DNA of 23,704 nucleotides from Parcubacteria group bacterium (GCA_041657845.1 JBBABD010000012.1:1-23704); one strand, 5' to 3'. Numbered from the stretch's first letter, positions 5,562 through 12,840 are shown. Notes: generated by a model not told the origin, from the sequence alone. Program-made: numbers and translations.

Positions 5562-6785
5562 ATGCAAGAAAAATTTCTAAAACCCTTGGCTGATCGAATG
5601 AGGCCGGAAAATCTCGATGAATTCGTGAGACAGTCCCATTTGGTCGGAGAAGGCAAGATTTTAAGCCAGATTATTGAAGGAGACAAAATTCCCTCAATGA
5701 TTTTTTGGGGTCCTCCCGGATCAGGAAAGACCACGTTGGCTTTTATTGTTGCCCAGAAAACCAATTCCCATTTTGTCCAAATTAGCGCAGTTTCCAGCGG
5801 AGTGAAAGAAATGAGAAGAATTTTTGAAGAGGCAAAGGATATCCGGAAGGCCTACAATAAGAATACGATTCTGTTCATTGATGAGATTCATCGTTTTACC
5901 AAATCTCAGCAGGATTCACTGCTTCCTTTCGTGGAAAAGGGGGATGTTATTCTGATTGGAGCAACAACGGAAAATCCCAGCTTTGAAGTAAATTCCGCGC
6001 TTCTTTCTCGATCAAGAGTTTTTGTTTTGAATAAACTAGAGCCTAACGATATTGAAATTATTATTAAAAACGCACTGGTTGATAAAAATAGGGGATTGGG
6101 AAGCAAAAAAATTGACATTCAAGAGGAAGATATAAAATGTCTGGCCGAACTTTCCGGGGGAGATGCAAGAAATGCATTAAATGCTCTGGAATTGGCTGCC
6201 AATATCAGCAAAAAAATAACCAAAAAAATTATCGAAGAAGCGATTCAGCGTTCGCATCTTTTATATGATAAAGGAGGAGAAGAACACTACAATATTATTT
6301 CCGCGCTTCACAAAAGTATGCGGGGAGGAGATGCAGATGCGGCTCTGTATTGGCTCGGAAGAATGCTGGAAGGCGGAGAAGACCCGCTCTATGTTGCTAG
6401 GCGCCTGGTTCGTTTTGCCTCTGAAGATATTGGAATTGCCAATTCTTTCGCACTACCGCAAGCCGTGGTGGCTTATGATGCTTGCCATTTCATCGGAATG
6501 CCGGAATGCAGTGTTAATCTGGCGCAAGCAGTCGTCTATATGGCGAATTCAAAAAAAGGCAACAAATTATATGAGGCTTATCTCAAAGTTCAGGAAGATA
6601 TTAAAAAATATCCCAACGAACCGGTGCCGCTCCATCTTCGCAATGCGCCGACAAAATTGATGAAAGATTTGAATTATGGAAAAAATTATAAATATACGCC
6701 TAAGTTTGAAAATCCGGAAGAGGCGAAGCAGGAATATTTACCCGATAAGTTGCGAGGGCATAAATATTTAGAAAATTATAGATAG
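5562..6785 (+). CDS. rarA: Replication-associated recombination protein A (RarA/MgsA AAA+ ATPase)
   Basis: The 407-residue protein is full length for RarA. It opens with the family hallmark PLADRMRPENLDEFVRQSHL. Walker A is GPPGSGKT (50-57), Walker B is LFIDEIHRF (104-112), sensor 1 is GATTENPSF (133-141) and the arginine-finger segment LLSRSRVF follows. The C-terminal half carries the RarA tetramerisation region, with YWLGRMLEGGEDPLYVARRLVRFASEDIG and a KYPNEPVPLHLRNAPTKLMK tail. RarA acts on the chromosome at stalled forks and DNA gaps and is related to clamp-loader ATPases. All catalytic motifs are intact. It is transcribed alone and divergently from the minus-strand pair, with an almost leaderless promoter. 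Confidence 0.97.
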   Translation: MQEKFLKPLADRMRPENLDEFVRQSHLVGEGKILSQIIEGDKIPSMIFWGPPGSGKTTLAFIVAQKTNSHFVQISAVSSGVKEMRRIFEEAKDIRKAYNKNTILFIDEIHRFTKSQQDSLLPFVEKGDVILIGATTENPSFEVNSALLSRSRVFVLNKLEPNDIEIIIKNALVDKNRGLGSKKIDIQEEDIKCLAELSGGDARNALNALELAANISKKITKKIIEEAIQRSHLLYDKGGEEHYNIISALHKSMRGGDADAALYWLGRMLEGGEDPLYVARRLVRFASEDIGIANSFALPQAVVAYDACHFIGMPECSVNLAQAVVYMANSKKGNKLYEAYLKVQEDIKKYPNEPVPLHLRNAPTKLMKDLNYGKNYKYTPKFENPEEAKQEYLPDKLRGHKYLENYR

Positions 6786-6796
6786 TGATAAAGTTG

Positions 6797-6827
6797 TTGA
6801 GGTGCAATTTTAGAAGTGTGATATAAT
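6797..6827 (+). promoter_or_regulatory. Extended -10 promoter for the DUF5652 gene
   Basis: TGATATAAT (6819-6827) is a perfect extended -10, with TTGAGG (6797-6802) as a loose -35 at 19 bases. The start codon is at 6858, so the leader is about 25 nt. The same nonamer occurs at 141-149. Confidence 0.55.
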
Positions 6828-6857
6828 TCATCTAGGTAATTTTTTAAATTTTATTTT

Positions 6858-7106
6858 ATGCGGGAATTTATTGGGCAGTATATCTGGGTGATTTATCTTT
6901 TATTAGTCTGGACTATTCCGTGGAAAGGAATTGCGCTTTGGAAAGCGGCGAAAAATAACCACCGGATCTGGTTTGTTATCCTTCTTGTTCTAAATACGCT
7001 GGCGATTTTGGATATTATTTTTATCGTATTTTTCAGTGAAGAAAAAAAAGAAGAAGAAACAAAAAATAGTCCGACAATTCTTGGCAATGGGAAGATAATC
7101 GTGTAA
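6858..7106 (+). CDS. DUF5652-type small membrane protein
   Basis: The 82-residue protein has two transmembrane helices (about residues 8-28 and 37-60) joined by a short basic turn. The sequence WTIPWKGIALWKAAKNNHRIWFVILLVLNTLAILDIIFIVFF matches the DUF5652 pattern, a short family common in Patescibacteria. A charged lysine/glutamate-rich tail follows. Its function is unknown; the family resembles the cytoplasmic-membrane hairpins found next to envelope genes. It has its own extended -10 promoter and ends at a terminator, so it is probably monocistronic. Confidence 0.8.
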   Translation: MREFIGQYIWVIYLLLVWTIPWKGIALWKAAKNNHRIWFVILLVLNTLAILDIIFIVFFSEEKKEEETKNSPTILGNGKIIV

Positions 7107-7139
7107 TTAGTGCTCAAGGTGTGAATAACTTTTTTAAAG

Positions 7140-7162
7140 ATGGCTTTTTAAAGCCATTTTTT
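7140..7162 (+). terminator. Intrinsic terminator after the DUF5652 gene
   Basis: ATGGCTTT (7140-7147) and AAAGCCAT (7150-7157) form an 8-bp stem followed by TTTTT. It separates this gene from the mraZ promoter 16 bases further on. Confidence 0.8.
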
Positions 7163-7172
7163 ATTGGGGAAA

Positions 7173-7238
7173 AAGTGTTGACGGATGTTTCTAAGTGGTT
7201 TAAAATTACATTGTAGTGTGATAAAGTGTAATGAAGTG
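7173..7238 (+). promoter_or_regulatory. MraZ-box array (AAGTG repeats)
   Basis: AAGTG or TAGTG pentamers start at 7173, 7193, 7214, 7224 and 7234. The last three are exactly 10 bases apart, and the first two sit about 20 bases apart across the promoter. MraZ is known to bind tandem short repeats with a GTG-containing core ahead of its own gene, so this array is the expected autoregulatory operator. The last box also overlaps the region where a Shine-Dalgarno would lie. Confidence 0.75.
7178..7206 (+). promoter_or_regulatory. Main promoter of the division/cell-wall cluster (PmraZ)
   Basis: TTGACG (7178-7183), a 17-base spacer and TAAAAT (7201-7206) make a strong sigma70-type promoter 38 bases upstream of the mraZ start. 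Confidence 0.85.
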
Positions 7239-7243
7239 GGGAA

Positions 7244-7678
7244 ATGTTTAACGGAGAATATTCACATATCGTGGATCCGAAAAAAAGATTAGCTTTGCCT
7301 TCCAAATTTAGAAAAGAATCAGGACGCAAAGTAGTTGTTACCAGGGGGCTGGATAAATGCCTCTTTGTTTATCCTTTGAAAACTTGGAATGAGATTGCGG
7401 AAAAACTAGGAACGCTTCCAGTGGGGGAAGCAGGAACGAGAAGTTTTATTCGCGTGATGCTGGCTGGAGCGACCGATGTTGACGTTGACGGGCAAGGAAG
7501 AATTTTGCTTCCTGAATATTTGAGAGAATATGCTGGAATCGAAAAAAATGTCGCCATTGCCGGACTTTTTAATAGGATGGAAATTTGGGATGAAAGCAAG
7601 TGGAAAGAATACAAAGCAGAAGCCGAAAAAAACACGGATGAGATTGCAGAACAATTGGGAAAATTAGGAATATATTAA
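7244..7678 (+). CDS. mraZ: Transcriptional regulator MraZ
   Basis: The 144-residue protein has the two tandem SpoVT/AbrB-like halves of MraZ. The first holds the DPKKRLALPSKFR loop (about residues 11-23) and the second VDGQGRILLPEYLREYAGI (about 80-98). The N-terminus MFNGEYSHIVD is typical. MraZ forms a ring and represses the dcw cluster by binding repeats in its promoter; five AAGTG-like boxes are upstream here. It is the first gene of the mraZ-rsmH-ftsL-ftsI-murF run. A 142-base AT-rich inverted-repeat element separates it from rsmH, which may weaken strict co-transcription. Confidence 0.97.
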   Translation: MFNGEYSHIVDPKKRLALPSKFRKESGRKVVVTRGLDKCLFVYPLKTWNEIAEKLGTLPVGEAGTRSFIRVMLAGATDVDVDGQGRILLPEYLREYAGIEKNVAIAGLFNRMEIWDESKWKEYKAEAEKNTDEIAEQLGKLGIY

Positions 7679-7682
7679 TTAA

Positions 7683-7816
7683 TTTTCAATTTACAATTTT
7701 CAATTTTCAATGAATTTTCAATTTATCAATTATTAAATGCTAAAAATTTTGAAAATTGAAACATTAAATCATTGGAAATTGTTTGAAAATTGATCATTGA
7801 TAATTGTAAATTTATA
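7683..7816. repeat. AT-rich inverted-repeat element built of ATTTTCAA words
   Basis: The region between mraZ and rsmH consists of repeated ATTTTCAA/TTGAAAAT words. Its two halves are imperfect reverse complements over roughly 37 bases: the left half begins AATTTACAATTTTCAA and the right half ends ATTGATAATTGTAAATT. There is no open frame. The same word family occurs at 8008-8047 and 11240-11376. Confidence 0.75.
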
Positions 7817-7820
7817 TCGA

Positions 7821-8801
7821 ATGACTGTTCATAAATCAGTATTGCTGAAAGAGGCGATAGAAAATCTGAAAATTAAAAGCGGAGATGCTGTTGTCGATGC
7901 GACATTGGGAGGCGGAGGACACAGCCGCGAAATTCTTAAAAAAATAGGCAGTGAAGGAATATTAGTAACTATAGATTCGGATATTCAGGCAATAGATAGT
8001 TTCGCGGAATTTTCAATTTTCAATTTTCAATTTTCAAACAAATTAGAAATTTTAAATTCTAAAATAAAAAAAAACGGGAATATATTTTTAGTTAATGATA
8101 ATTTTGCGAATTTAGATAGTATTTTAAAAGAATTAAAAATAGAAAAAGTAAACGCGATTTTGGCGGATTTCGGAATTTCATCCGATCAATTGGAGGAAGC
8201 TGATAGGGGATTCAGTTTTCAAAAAGATGCTTGGCTGGATATGCGGATGGATCAGGAAGGAGAAATGACGGCAGAAAAAATAGCCAACAACTATCCTGAA
8301 GAAGAATTGGCTAGAATTTTTAGCGAATATGGAGAGGAAAAATATGCCAGAAGTATTGCCAAGAAAATAGTTGAATGTAGAAAAAATAAACCAATTGAAC
8401 GAACGCTGGAATTGGTGGAAATAATCGGCGATTCAGTTCCGGAAAAATATAAGCATCAAAGAATTCATTTCGCGACCAGAATTTTTCAGGCGCTAAGAAT
8501 AGAAACAAACAAGGAGCTCGACAGCATCAGGAAGTTTATTTCAAAAGCAATTGAAGTTTTAGATAAAAAAGGAAGGCTGGCGGTAATAACCTTCCATTCA
8601 GGAGAAGATAAAATTGCCAAAGAAATTTTTCGGGAAAATGCTAGGGGATGCATTTGTCCGCCGAATTTTCCGGTTTGCAGGTGCGGTAAGCAGCCGGCAA
8701 TAAAGATAATTACCAAAAAGCCTATTTTGCCAATGATAAGTGAAATAGAGGCCAATCCGCGTTCTCGCAGTGCAAAACTGCGAATAATAGAAAAGATTTA
8801 A
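7821..8801 (+). CDS. rsmH: 16S rRNA m4C1402 methyltransferase RsmH
   Basis: RsmH (MraW) N4-methylates C1402 of 16S rRNA using S-adenosylmethionine. The ATG at 7821 gives MTVHKSVLLKEAIENLKIK, the conserved family start; the frame is open further upstream only through the AT-rich repeat. Motif I is VDATLGGGGHSREIL (about residues 23-37). Further hallmarks are ILADFGISSDQLEEADRGFSF, DMRMDQ, the HFATRIFQALRIETNKEL segment, ITFHSGEDKI, and a cysteine cluster CICPPNFPVCRCGK near the C-terminus. The family-typical end NPRSRSAKLRIIEK is present. At 326 residues it is slightly longer than usual because residues about 61-85 carry an insertion encoded by ATTTTCAA repeats. Confidence 0.97.
   Translation: MTVHKSVLLKEAIENLKIKSGDAVVDATLGGGGHSREILKKIGSEGILVTIDSDIQAIDSFAEFSIFNFQFSNKLEILNSKIKKNGNIFLVNDNFANLDSILKELKIEKVNAILADFGISSDQLEEADRGFSFQKDAWLDMRMDQEGEMTAEKIANNYPEEELARIFSEYGEEKYARSIAKKIVECRKNKPIERTLELVEIIGDSVPEKYKHQRIHFATRIFQALRIETNKELDSIRKFISKAIEVLDKKGRLAVITFHSGEDKIAKEIFRENARGCICPPNFPVCRCGKQPAIKIITKKPILPMISEIEANPRSRSAKLRIIEKI
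8008..8047 (+). repeat. In-frame copy of the ATTTTCAA repeat inside rsmH
   Basis: Four tandem copies of the 8-base word ATTTTCAA-type unit followed by ACAAATTAG lie inside the rsmH reading frame. They encode FSIFNFQFSNKLE in a loop after the first Rossmann strands. The word and its ACAAATT tail match the intergenic elements at 7683-7816 and 11240-11376. Confidence 0.8.
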
Positions 8802-8805
8802 TTAT

Positions 8806-8827
8806 TTTTCCAGGGGGATCTGGAAAA
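8806..8827 (+). promoter_or_regulatory. Hairpin directly before the ftsL-like start
   Basis: TTTTCCAG (8806-8813) pairs perfectly with CTGGAAAA (8820-8827) around a GGGGAT loop, ending one base before the ATG at 8829. The G-rich loop could serve as the ribosome-binding sequence presented on a hairpin, or the stem could hold the start closed. Confidence 0.5.
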
Positions 8828-8828
8828 G

Positions 8829-9191
8829 ATGATAATAGCAAGAAATGCTGTCGGAATTTATTCCTGGCAGCGGGTTGCAAAAAGAAAAACAAACACAGAA
8901 AAAACAAACATAAAGGGATTTGCCAATTCTACTTTTTTGATTGTTGCCCTTCTCGCTATTTCTGCGGGGGCTTATCTTTATTCAATCAATAGCAGCGCAT
9001 CCAAAGGATATCAAATGCGCCAAGTGGAAAAGGAAATGCAAAGCCTGAAAAAGGACAATGAAAATTTCAAGATAAAAGAAGCGGAGCTAAAATCCTTGTA
9101 TCATATCGAAGAATCAAGCAAAAACTTGAATATGGAAGGTTTGAAAAATATCAGCTATATCCAAGAAACCGGACCAGTGGCGATGAAATAG
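8829..9191 (+). CDS. FtsL/DivIC-like septal membrane protein
   Basis: The 120-residue protein has a basic cytoplasmic N-terminus (1-30), one transmembrane helix (about 31-52: FANSTFLIVALLAISAGAYLY) and a periplasmic or outer heptad-rich coiled coil (about 60-92: MRQVEKEMQSLKKDNENFKIKEAELKSL). This is the FtsL/DivIC plan. The position between rsmH and ftsI is exactly where ftsL lies in bacterial dcw clusters. FtsL pairs with FtsB/DivIC and activates FtsWI at the septum. Sequence identity to FtsL is always low, so the call rests on topology and synteny. The start is 27 bases after rsmH, right behind a stem-loop. Confidence 0.75.
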   Translation: MIIARNAVGIYSWQRVAKRKTNTEKTNIKGFANSTFLIVALLAISAGAYLYSINSSASKGYQMRQVEKEMQSLKKDNENFKIKEAELKSLYHIEESSKNLNMEGLKNISYIQETGPVAMK

Positions 9192-9197
9192 GCGCGG

Positions 9198-9380
9198 AAT
9201 TTCTAATTCCTAACTTTCTTTAAATTACGAAATGTTAAAAAATGTCATCCTGAGCGTAGTAATTCCGCCACGGAATTACGCAGTCGAAGGATCTAATTAG
9301 ATTCCTCGACTCGCTATGCTCGATCGGAATGACATGTAAAATAATGTTTTGTAATTTATGGTTATTAGAAATTAGAAATT
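9198..9380. repeat. Nested 183-bp palindromic element (MITE-like) with a TGTCATCCTGAGCG core
   Basis: Outer arms AATTTCTAAT (9198-9207) and ATTAGAAATT (9371-9380) are exact inverted repeats. Middle arms (TAAATTACGAAATGTTAAAA and the facing TAAAATAATGTTTTGTAATTTA-like stretch, about 9221-9240 and 9336-9359) are imperfect ones. The core 9243-9334 starts TGTCATCCTGAGCG and ends GGAATGACA, with an internal GTAATTCCG/CGGAATTAC hairpin (9259-9267 with 9271-9279). The TGTCATCC...GAAGGATCT word is a widespread dispersed repeat. It fills the gap between the ftsL-like gene and ftsI. Confidence 0.8.
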
Positions 9381-9390
9381 TTTTTGTTTT

Positions 9391-11238
9391 ATGATCAAAA
9401 ATAATCTTTCTAGAAAAAAAGCAGATTCTAATCTATCCATAAAAAATTGGAGGATTTATACTTTAGTATTTTTTGTGGTTGCCATAGCTTTAATTATCAT
9501 TTCCCGCCTTTATTTCCTTCAAATCTTTTCCGGAGAATCATACAGAGCTATTGCGGAAAATCAGCATAAAATTCTGCAAATATTAATGCCGAAGCGGGGA
9601 GAAATATATCTCAAAGAAGGAAATGACGGTTTATATCCATTGGCAATAAACAGGGATCTTCAATTAGCGTATGCCGTACCTAAGGAAATTGAAAATAAAG
9701 ACGAAATAATTAAAAAAATTTCCCCGATTCTCGGTTTGGATGAAAGTTTTATTAGCGGAAAACTTTCTAATTTGGAAAGTATGTTTCAGGTTCTTAAGCA
9801 TAAATTAAGCGACGATGAGGTTTCCCGGATCAAAGAACTGAATCTTTCCGGAATTCATTTTTCTCCGGAGCCGACCCGTTTTTATCCATCCGGAGAGCTG
9901 GCTTCTCAATTGGTCGGTTTTGTGGGATCCGATGGAGACCAGGATGTTGGACGTTATGGGCTAGAAGCTTCTTTTGAAGATATTCTCAAAGGAAGAGAAG
10001 GAAAGCTTGACCAGGAAAGAGATACGGGAGGAAGATGGATTTCTATTGCTGACAGGAATATAGAACCGGCAAAAAATGGAGATTCATTAGTTCTTACTAT
10101 CGACCATACTGTTCAATACGAAGTAGAAAAAATAATTAAAGAAGCGGTAGAAAGGCATGGTGCTGACAACGGGAGCGCTATTGTTATGGAGCCGGCAACA
10201 GGAAAAATTCTAGCGATGGCTAATTATCCCAATTTTAATCCCAATGATTATAGAAATATCGAGGATATGTCTCTTTTTATGAATTTGAATGTTAATTTGC
10301 CATATGAATGCGGATCGGTTTTCAAGACGATAACCGAAGCAATCGGAATTGATAACGGAAAAATCAATCCCGATTCAACTTATACTGATACGGGAGTGGT
10401 TAACGAAGCGGGATATAATATAAAAAATTCCGATGGCAAATCCTATGGCACTCAAACAATGACCCAAGTTTTGGAAAAATCGCTGAATACCGGAGCAATT
10501 CACATCGAACAGGTTGTGGGCAACAAAACTTATGCTGATTATATTGAGCGATTTGGTTTTGGAGAAAAGACGGGGATAGATTTGCCGGCAGAATCTTCCG
10601 GCAACATAAGCAATCTTAATAATCTGAGAAGCAATATCCAGTTTTTTACTGCTTCATTTGGACAAGGAATAACTGTTACACCTATTCAATTAATTAATGC
10701 TTATGCGTCCATTGCCAACAAAGGAATGCTGATGAAACCGCAGATTGTCGATAAAGTAATTCATTCGGATGGATCTTTCGAAGAAGTTCAGCCGGTTGAG
10801 ATTAGAAAGGTTATTTCAGAGAGTTCCGCTCGGCAAGTTTCCCAAATGCTTCGCAGTGTTGTTACTAACGGACACGGAAAAAGGGCTGATGTTCCAGGAT
10901 ATTTAGTCGGTGGAAAAACCGGAACCGCCCAAGTGGCGAGTACAACATCTAAGGGATATGAAGAGGGCATTACTATCGGTTCCTTTGCAGGCTATGCTCC
11001 CGTTGATGATCCGCAATTTGCCGTATTGGTGAAGATATATCATCCCAAAGATGTGGAGTGGGCAGAGTCAAGCGCGGCTCCGACTTTTGGAAGTATTATG
11101 AAATTTCTGTTAGAGTACTATAAGGTTGAGCCGACGGAACCGTATGATATTAATAAATTGAATGTTAATTCGGCGGTTATAACTCCAGCAGTTGTACCTG
11201 TAGTCGAGTCTGCTAGCGATAATAAAAAGAAAAAGTAA
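9391..11238 (+). CDS. ftsI: Peptidoglycan D,D-transpeptidase FtsI (class B penicillin-binding protein)
   Basis: The 615-residue class B penicillin-binding protein cross-links septal peptidoglycan as partner of FtsW. An N-terminal membrane anchor (about residues 25-45: YTLVFFVVAIALIIISRLYFLQI) leads into the pedestal domain (RGEIYLKEGNDGLYPLAINRDLQLAYAVP). The transpeptidase domain has all three motifs: S309-V-F-K312 (active serine), S364-L-N366 and K509-T-G511 in GGKTGTAQVA. There is no PASTA domain; the tail is short and lysine-rich. Length and order are normal. The start ATG at 9391 follows the nested repeat element; no Shine-Dalgarno is seen. murF comes next, 138 bases downstream, beyond another AT-rich element. 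Confidence 0.96.
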   Translation: MIKNNLSRKKADSNLSIKNWRIYTLVFFVVAIALIIISRLYFLQIFSGESYRAIAENQHKILQILMPKRGEIYLKEGNDGLYPLAINRDLQLAYAVPKEIENKDEIIKKISPILGLDESFISGKLSNLESMFQVLKHKLSDDEVSRIKELNLSGIHFSPEPTRFYPSGELASQLVGFVGSDGDQDVGRYGLEASFEDILKGREGKLDQERDTGGRWISIADRNIEPAKNGDSLVLTIDHTVQYEVEKIIKEAVERHGADNGSAIVMEPATGKILAMANYPNFNPNDYRNIEDMSLFMNLNVNLPYECGSVFKTITEAIGIDNGKINPDSTYTDTGVVNEAGYNIKNSDGKSYGTQTMTQVLEKSLNTGAIHIEQVVGNKTYADYIERFGFGEKTGIDLPAESSGNISNLNNLRSNIQFFTASFGQGITVTPIQLINAYASIANKGMLMKPQIVDKVIHSDGSFEEVQPVEIRKVISESSARQVSQMLRSVVTNGHGKRADVPGYLVGGKTGTAQVASTTSKGYEEGITIGSFAGYAPVDDPQFAVLVKIYHPKDVEWAESSAAPTFGSIMKFLLEYYKVEPTEPYDINKLNVNSAVITPAVVPVVESASDNKKKK

Positions 11239-11239
11239 T

Positions 11240-11376
11240 ACATAATTTCTAATTTTCAATTTCTAATTTCTAAACAATTTTCAATGTAATAATGACTAAA
11301 TTTATTAAAATTGAAAAATTGAATAATTTGTAAATTGTTTGAAAATTGAAAATTGTGAATTGAAAATTCTAAAACT
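11240..11376. repeat. Second AT-rich ATTTTCAA inverted-repeat element
   Basis: Between ftsI and murF the sequence is again made of AATTTCTAA, ATTTTCAA and TTGAAAAT words. The left half (CTAATTTTCAATTTCTAA, AACAATTTTCAA) is an imperfect inverse of the right half (TTGTTTGAAAATTGAAAATT). It has no open frame and ends directly at the murF start codon. It belongs with the 7683-7816 element. Confidence 0.75.
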
Positions 11377-12675
11377 ATGAAATCCACCAAGATAATCTAT
11401 CTTGAAAAAATTCTGAGATTTTTCGCAAAAACGATTCTCAAAAAATACAATCCGACTGTTGTTGGAATAACCGGCTCGGTGGGGAAAAGCTCGACCAAGG
11501 AAGCTGTTTTCAATGTGCTTTCTTTGAAGTTCAGGACCCGAAAAAATGAAAAAAATTATAATAATGAAATAGGATTGCCGCTTACTATAATCGGATCGGA
11601 GAGTGGCAATAGCTCTATCTGGAAATGGATAAAAGTTTTTTTCAAAGGGCTCTTTGCCATTATTTTTCCCATTAAGTATCCTGAGATTTTAGTTTTGGAA
11701 ATGGGAGTGGATAGGCCGGGAGACATGGAATATCTTTTAAGTTTTATTGATCCCACAGTCGGAATTATTACTAATATTTCCGGAAGCCATTTGGAATTTT
11801 TTAAAAGCATTGATCACATCTTGAAGGAGAAAGGAAAACTGGTAAAAAATCTTTCGGAAGGCGGATTGGCCATACTCAATTCTGATGATGAAAAGTCGTT
11901 TTCCTTTAAGGATAAATTAAAAAATCCTGCGGCTCTCTTCGGTTTTGGGGATAATGCGGAAATAAAAGCTTCTGATATTAATTTTAATTTTAACAATTTT
12001 CAGCCCCAGGGGATTAGTTTCAAATTAAACTTTGAAGGAAAAATTATTCCGATTCGGCTTCCCTATGTTTTGGCTCCGCATCTTATTTATTCGGCTCTTG
12101 CTGCGATAGCGGTTGGGAATTTTTTCAAAATTAATCTGGTTGATATCGCAGATGCTCTTCAGGAATTTTCTCCTCCGCCCGGCAGAATGAATTTAATAAA
12201 AGGAATAAAAGAAAGTTATGTTATTGACGATACTTATAATTCTTCTCCAACTTCAACTTTAGCAGCTCTTGATGTGATGAATGATCTGAAGGCGATAAGA
12301 AAAATAGCCGCTCTGGGAGATATGCTGGAGCTCGGAGAGAGTTCAGATGAAAAACATAGAGAAGTTTTGATGCATGCTTCAAAAAAGGGAGTAACTATAT
12401 TTTTTATAGCGGGAGACAGAATGAAAAAAGCAGCCGGAGAATTGGAAATGCTGAGAAAAATTTCCGGAAGGGTATTTTATTTTGATGATCCTGAATATTT
12501 GGGCATAGAACTCAAAAAAGGGCTTCGCAAAGGGGATTTAGTTTTAGTCAAAGGTTCGCAAGGAATGAGGATGGAAAAAGCGATTAAGGAAATTATGGCA
12601 CATCCGGAAGAAGCGGAAAAGTTGCTCTGTCGGCAGTCGAAAGATTGGCGGAAAAAGCCTTTTGCAAAGCCATAG
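11377..12675 (+). CDS. murF: UDP-MurNAc-tripeptide--D-Ala-D-Ala ligase (MurF) lacking the usual N-terminal domain
   Basis: The 432-residue Mur ligase should add D-Ala-D-Ala to the UDP-MurNAc-tripeptide. The ATP loop GITGSVGKSSTKE is at residues 30-42. It is followed by NYNNEIGLPLT, LEMGVDRPGDMEYLLSFIDPTVGIITNISGSHLEFFKS, the DDTYNSSPTSTLAALD segment typical of MurF, and GDMLELGE. The C-terminal domain ends VKGSQGMRMEKAIKEIM. In well-studied MurF proteins the ATP loop lies near residue 100, behind an N-terminal UDP-substrate domain. Here only about 30 residues precede it, so that domain is missing or rebuilt. It is the last gene of the cluster; mraY, murD and ftsW are not here. Confidence 0.93.
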   Translation: MKSTKIIYLEKILRFFAKTILKKYNPTVVGITGSVGKSSTKEAVFNVLSLKFRTRKNEKNYNNEIGLPLTIIGSESGNSSIWKWIKVFFKGLFAIIFPIKYPEILVLEMGVDRPGDMEYLLSFIDPTVGIITNISGSHLEFFKSIDHILKEKGKLVKNLSEGGLAILNSDDEKSFSFKDKLKNPAALFGFGDNAEIKASDINFNFNNFQPQGISFKLNFEGKIIPIRLPYVLAPHLIYSALAAIAVGNFFKINLVDIADALQEFSPPPGRMNLIKGIKESYVIDDTYNSSPTSTLAALDVMNDLKAIRKIAALGDMLELGESSDEKHREVLMHASKKGVTIFFIAGDRMKKAAGELEMLRKISGRVFYFDDPEYLGIELKKGLRKGDLVLVKGSQGMRMEKAIKEIMAHPEEAEKLLCRQSKDWRKKPFAKP

Positions 12676-12695
12676 GAGTTATGCACAGGCGCGAT

Positions 12696-12723
12696 TTGAC
12701 GAAATATGCAGAAGTCATATAAT
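12696..12723 (+). promoter_or_regulatory. Strong sigma70-type promoter after murF
   Basis: TTGACG (12696-12701) and a perfect TATAAT (12718-12723) are spaced 16 bases. Transcription would begin near 12730, well ahead of the ATG at 12842. Confidence 0.8.
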
Positions 12724-12729
12724 ACAAGT

Positions 12730-12840
12730 AAGGAATTTATAGCAGGGGGATGCGATAGAGATGATTGCTATAAAAACAAAAAAACAATTTTTTAATCCAA
12801 GCAATTTTTAAGCGGCCATTTTTGGCTGTTTTTTATTTTT
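12730..12840 (+). ncRNA. Candidate short RNA or attenuated leader, about 110 nt
   Basis: A near-consensus promoter ends at 12723 and a terminator-like hairpin at 12810-12840, so a discrete transcript of about 110 nt is expected. TTTATAGCA (12736-12744) pairs exactly with TGCTATAAA (12766-12774), enclosing a G-rich loop (AGGGGGATGCGATAG). A 16-codon frame (12761-12811, MIAIKTKKQFFNPSNF) ends where the terminator stem begins, as in a leader peptide. The terminator's T-run abuts the ATG at 12842, so read-through could feed that gene. Which of these is real cannot be decided from sequence alone. Confidence 0.5.
12810..12840 (+). terminator. Terminator or attenuator directly before the gene at 12842
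   Basis: AAGCGGCCA (12810-12818) and TGGCTGTTT (12823-12831) form a 9-bp stem with two G-U pairs around TTTT, followed by TTTATTTTT. The stem ends about 10 bases before the next start codon. Confidence 0.7.

Noticed and set aside
7683..7816. CRISPR-like array from the repeated ATTTTCAA words.
   Set aside because: Units are 8-10 bases, irregular, without spacers of constant length, and no cas gene is present.
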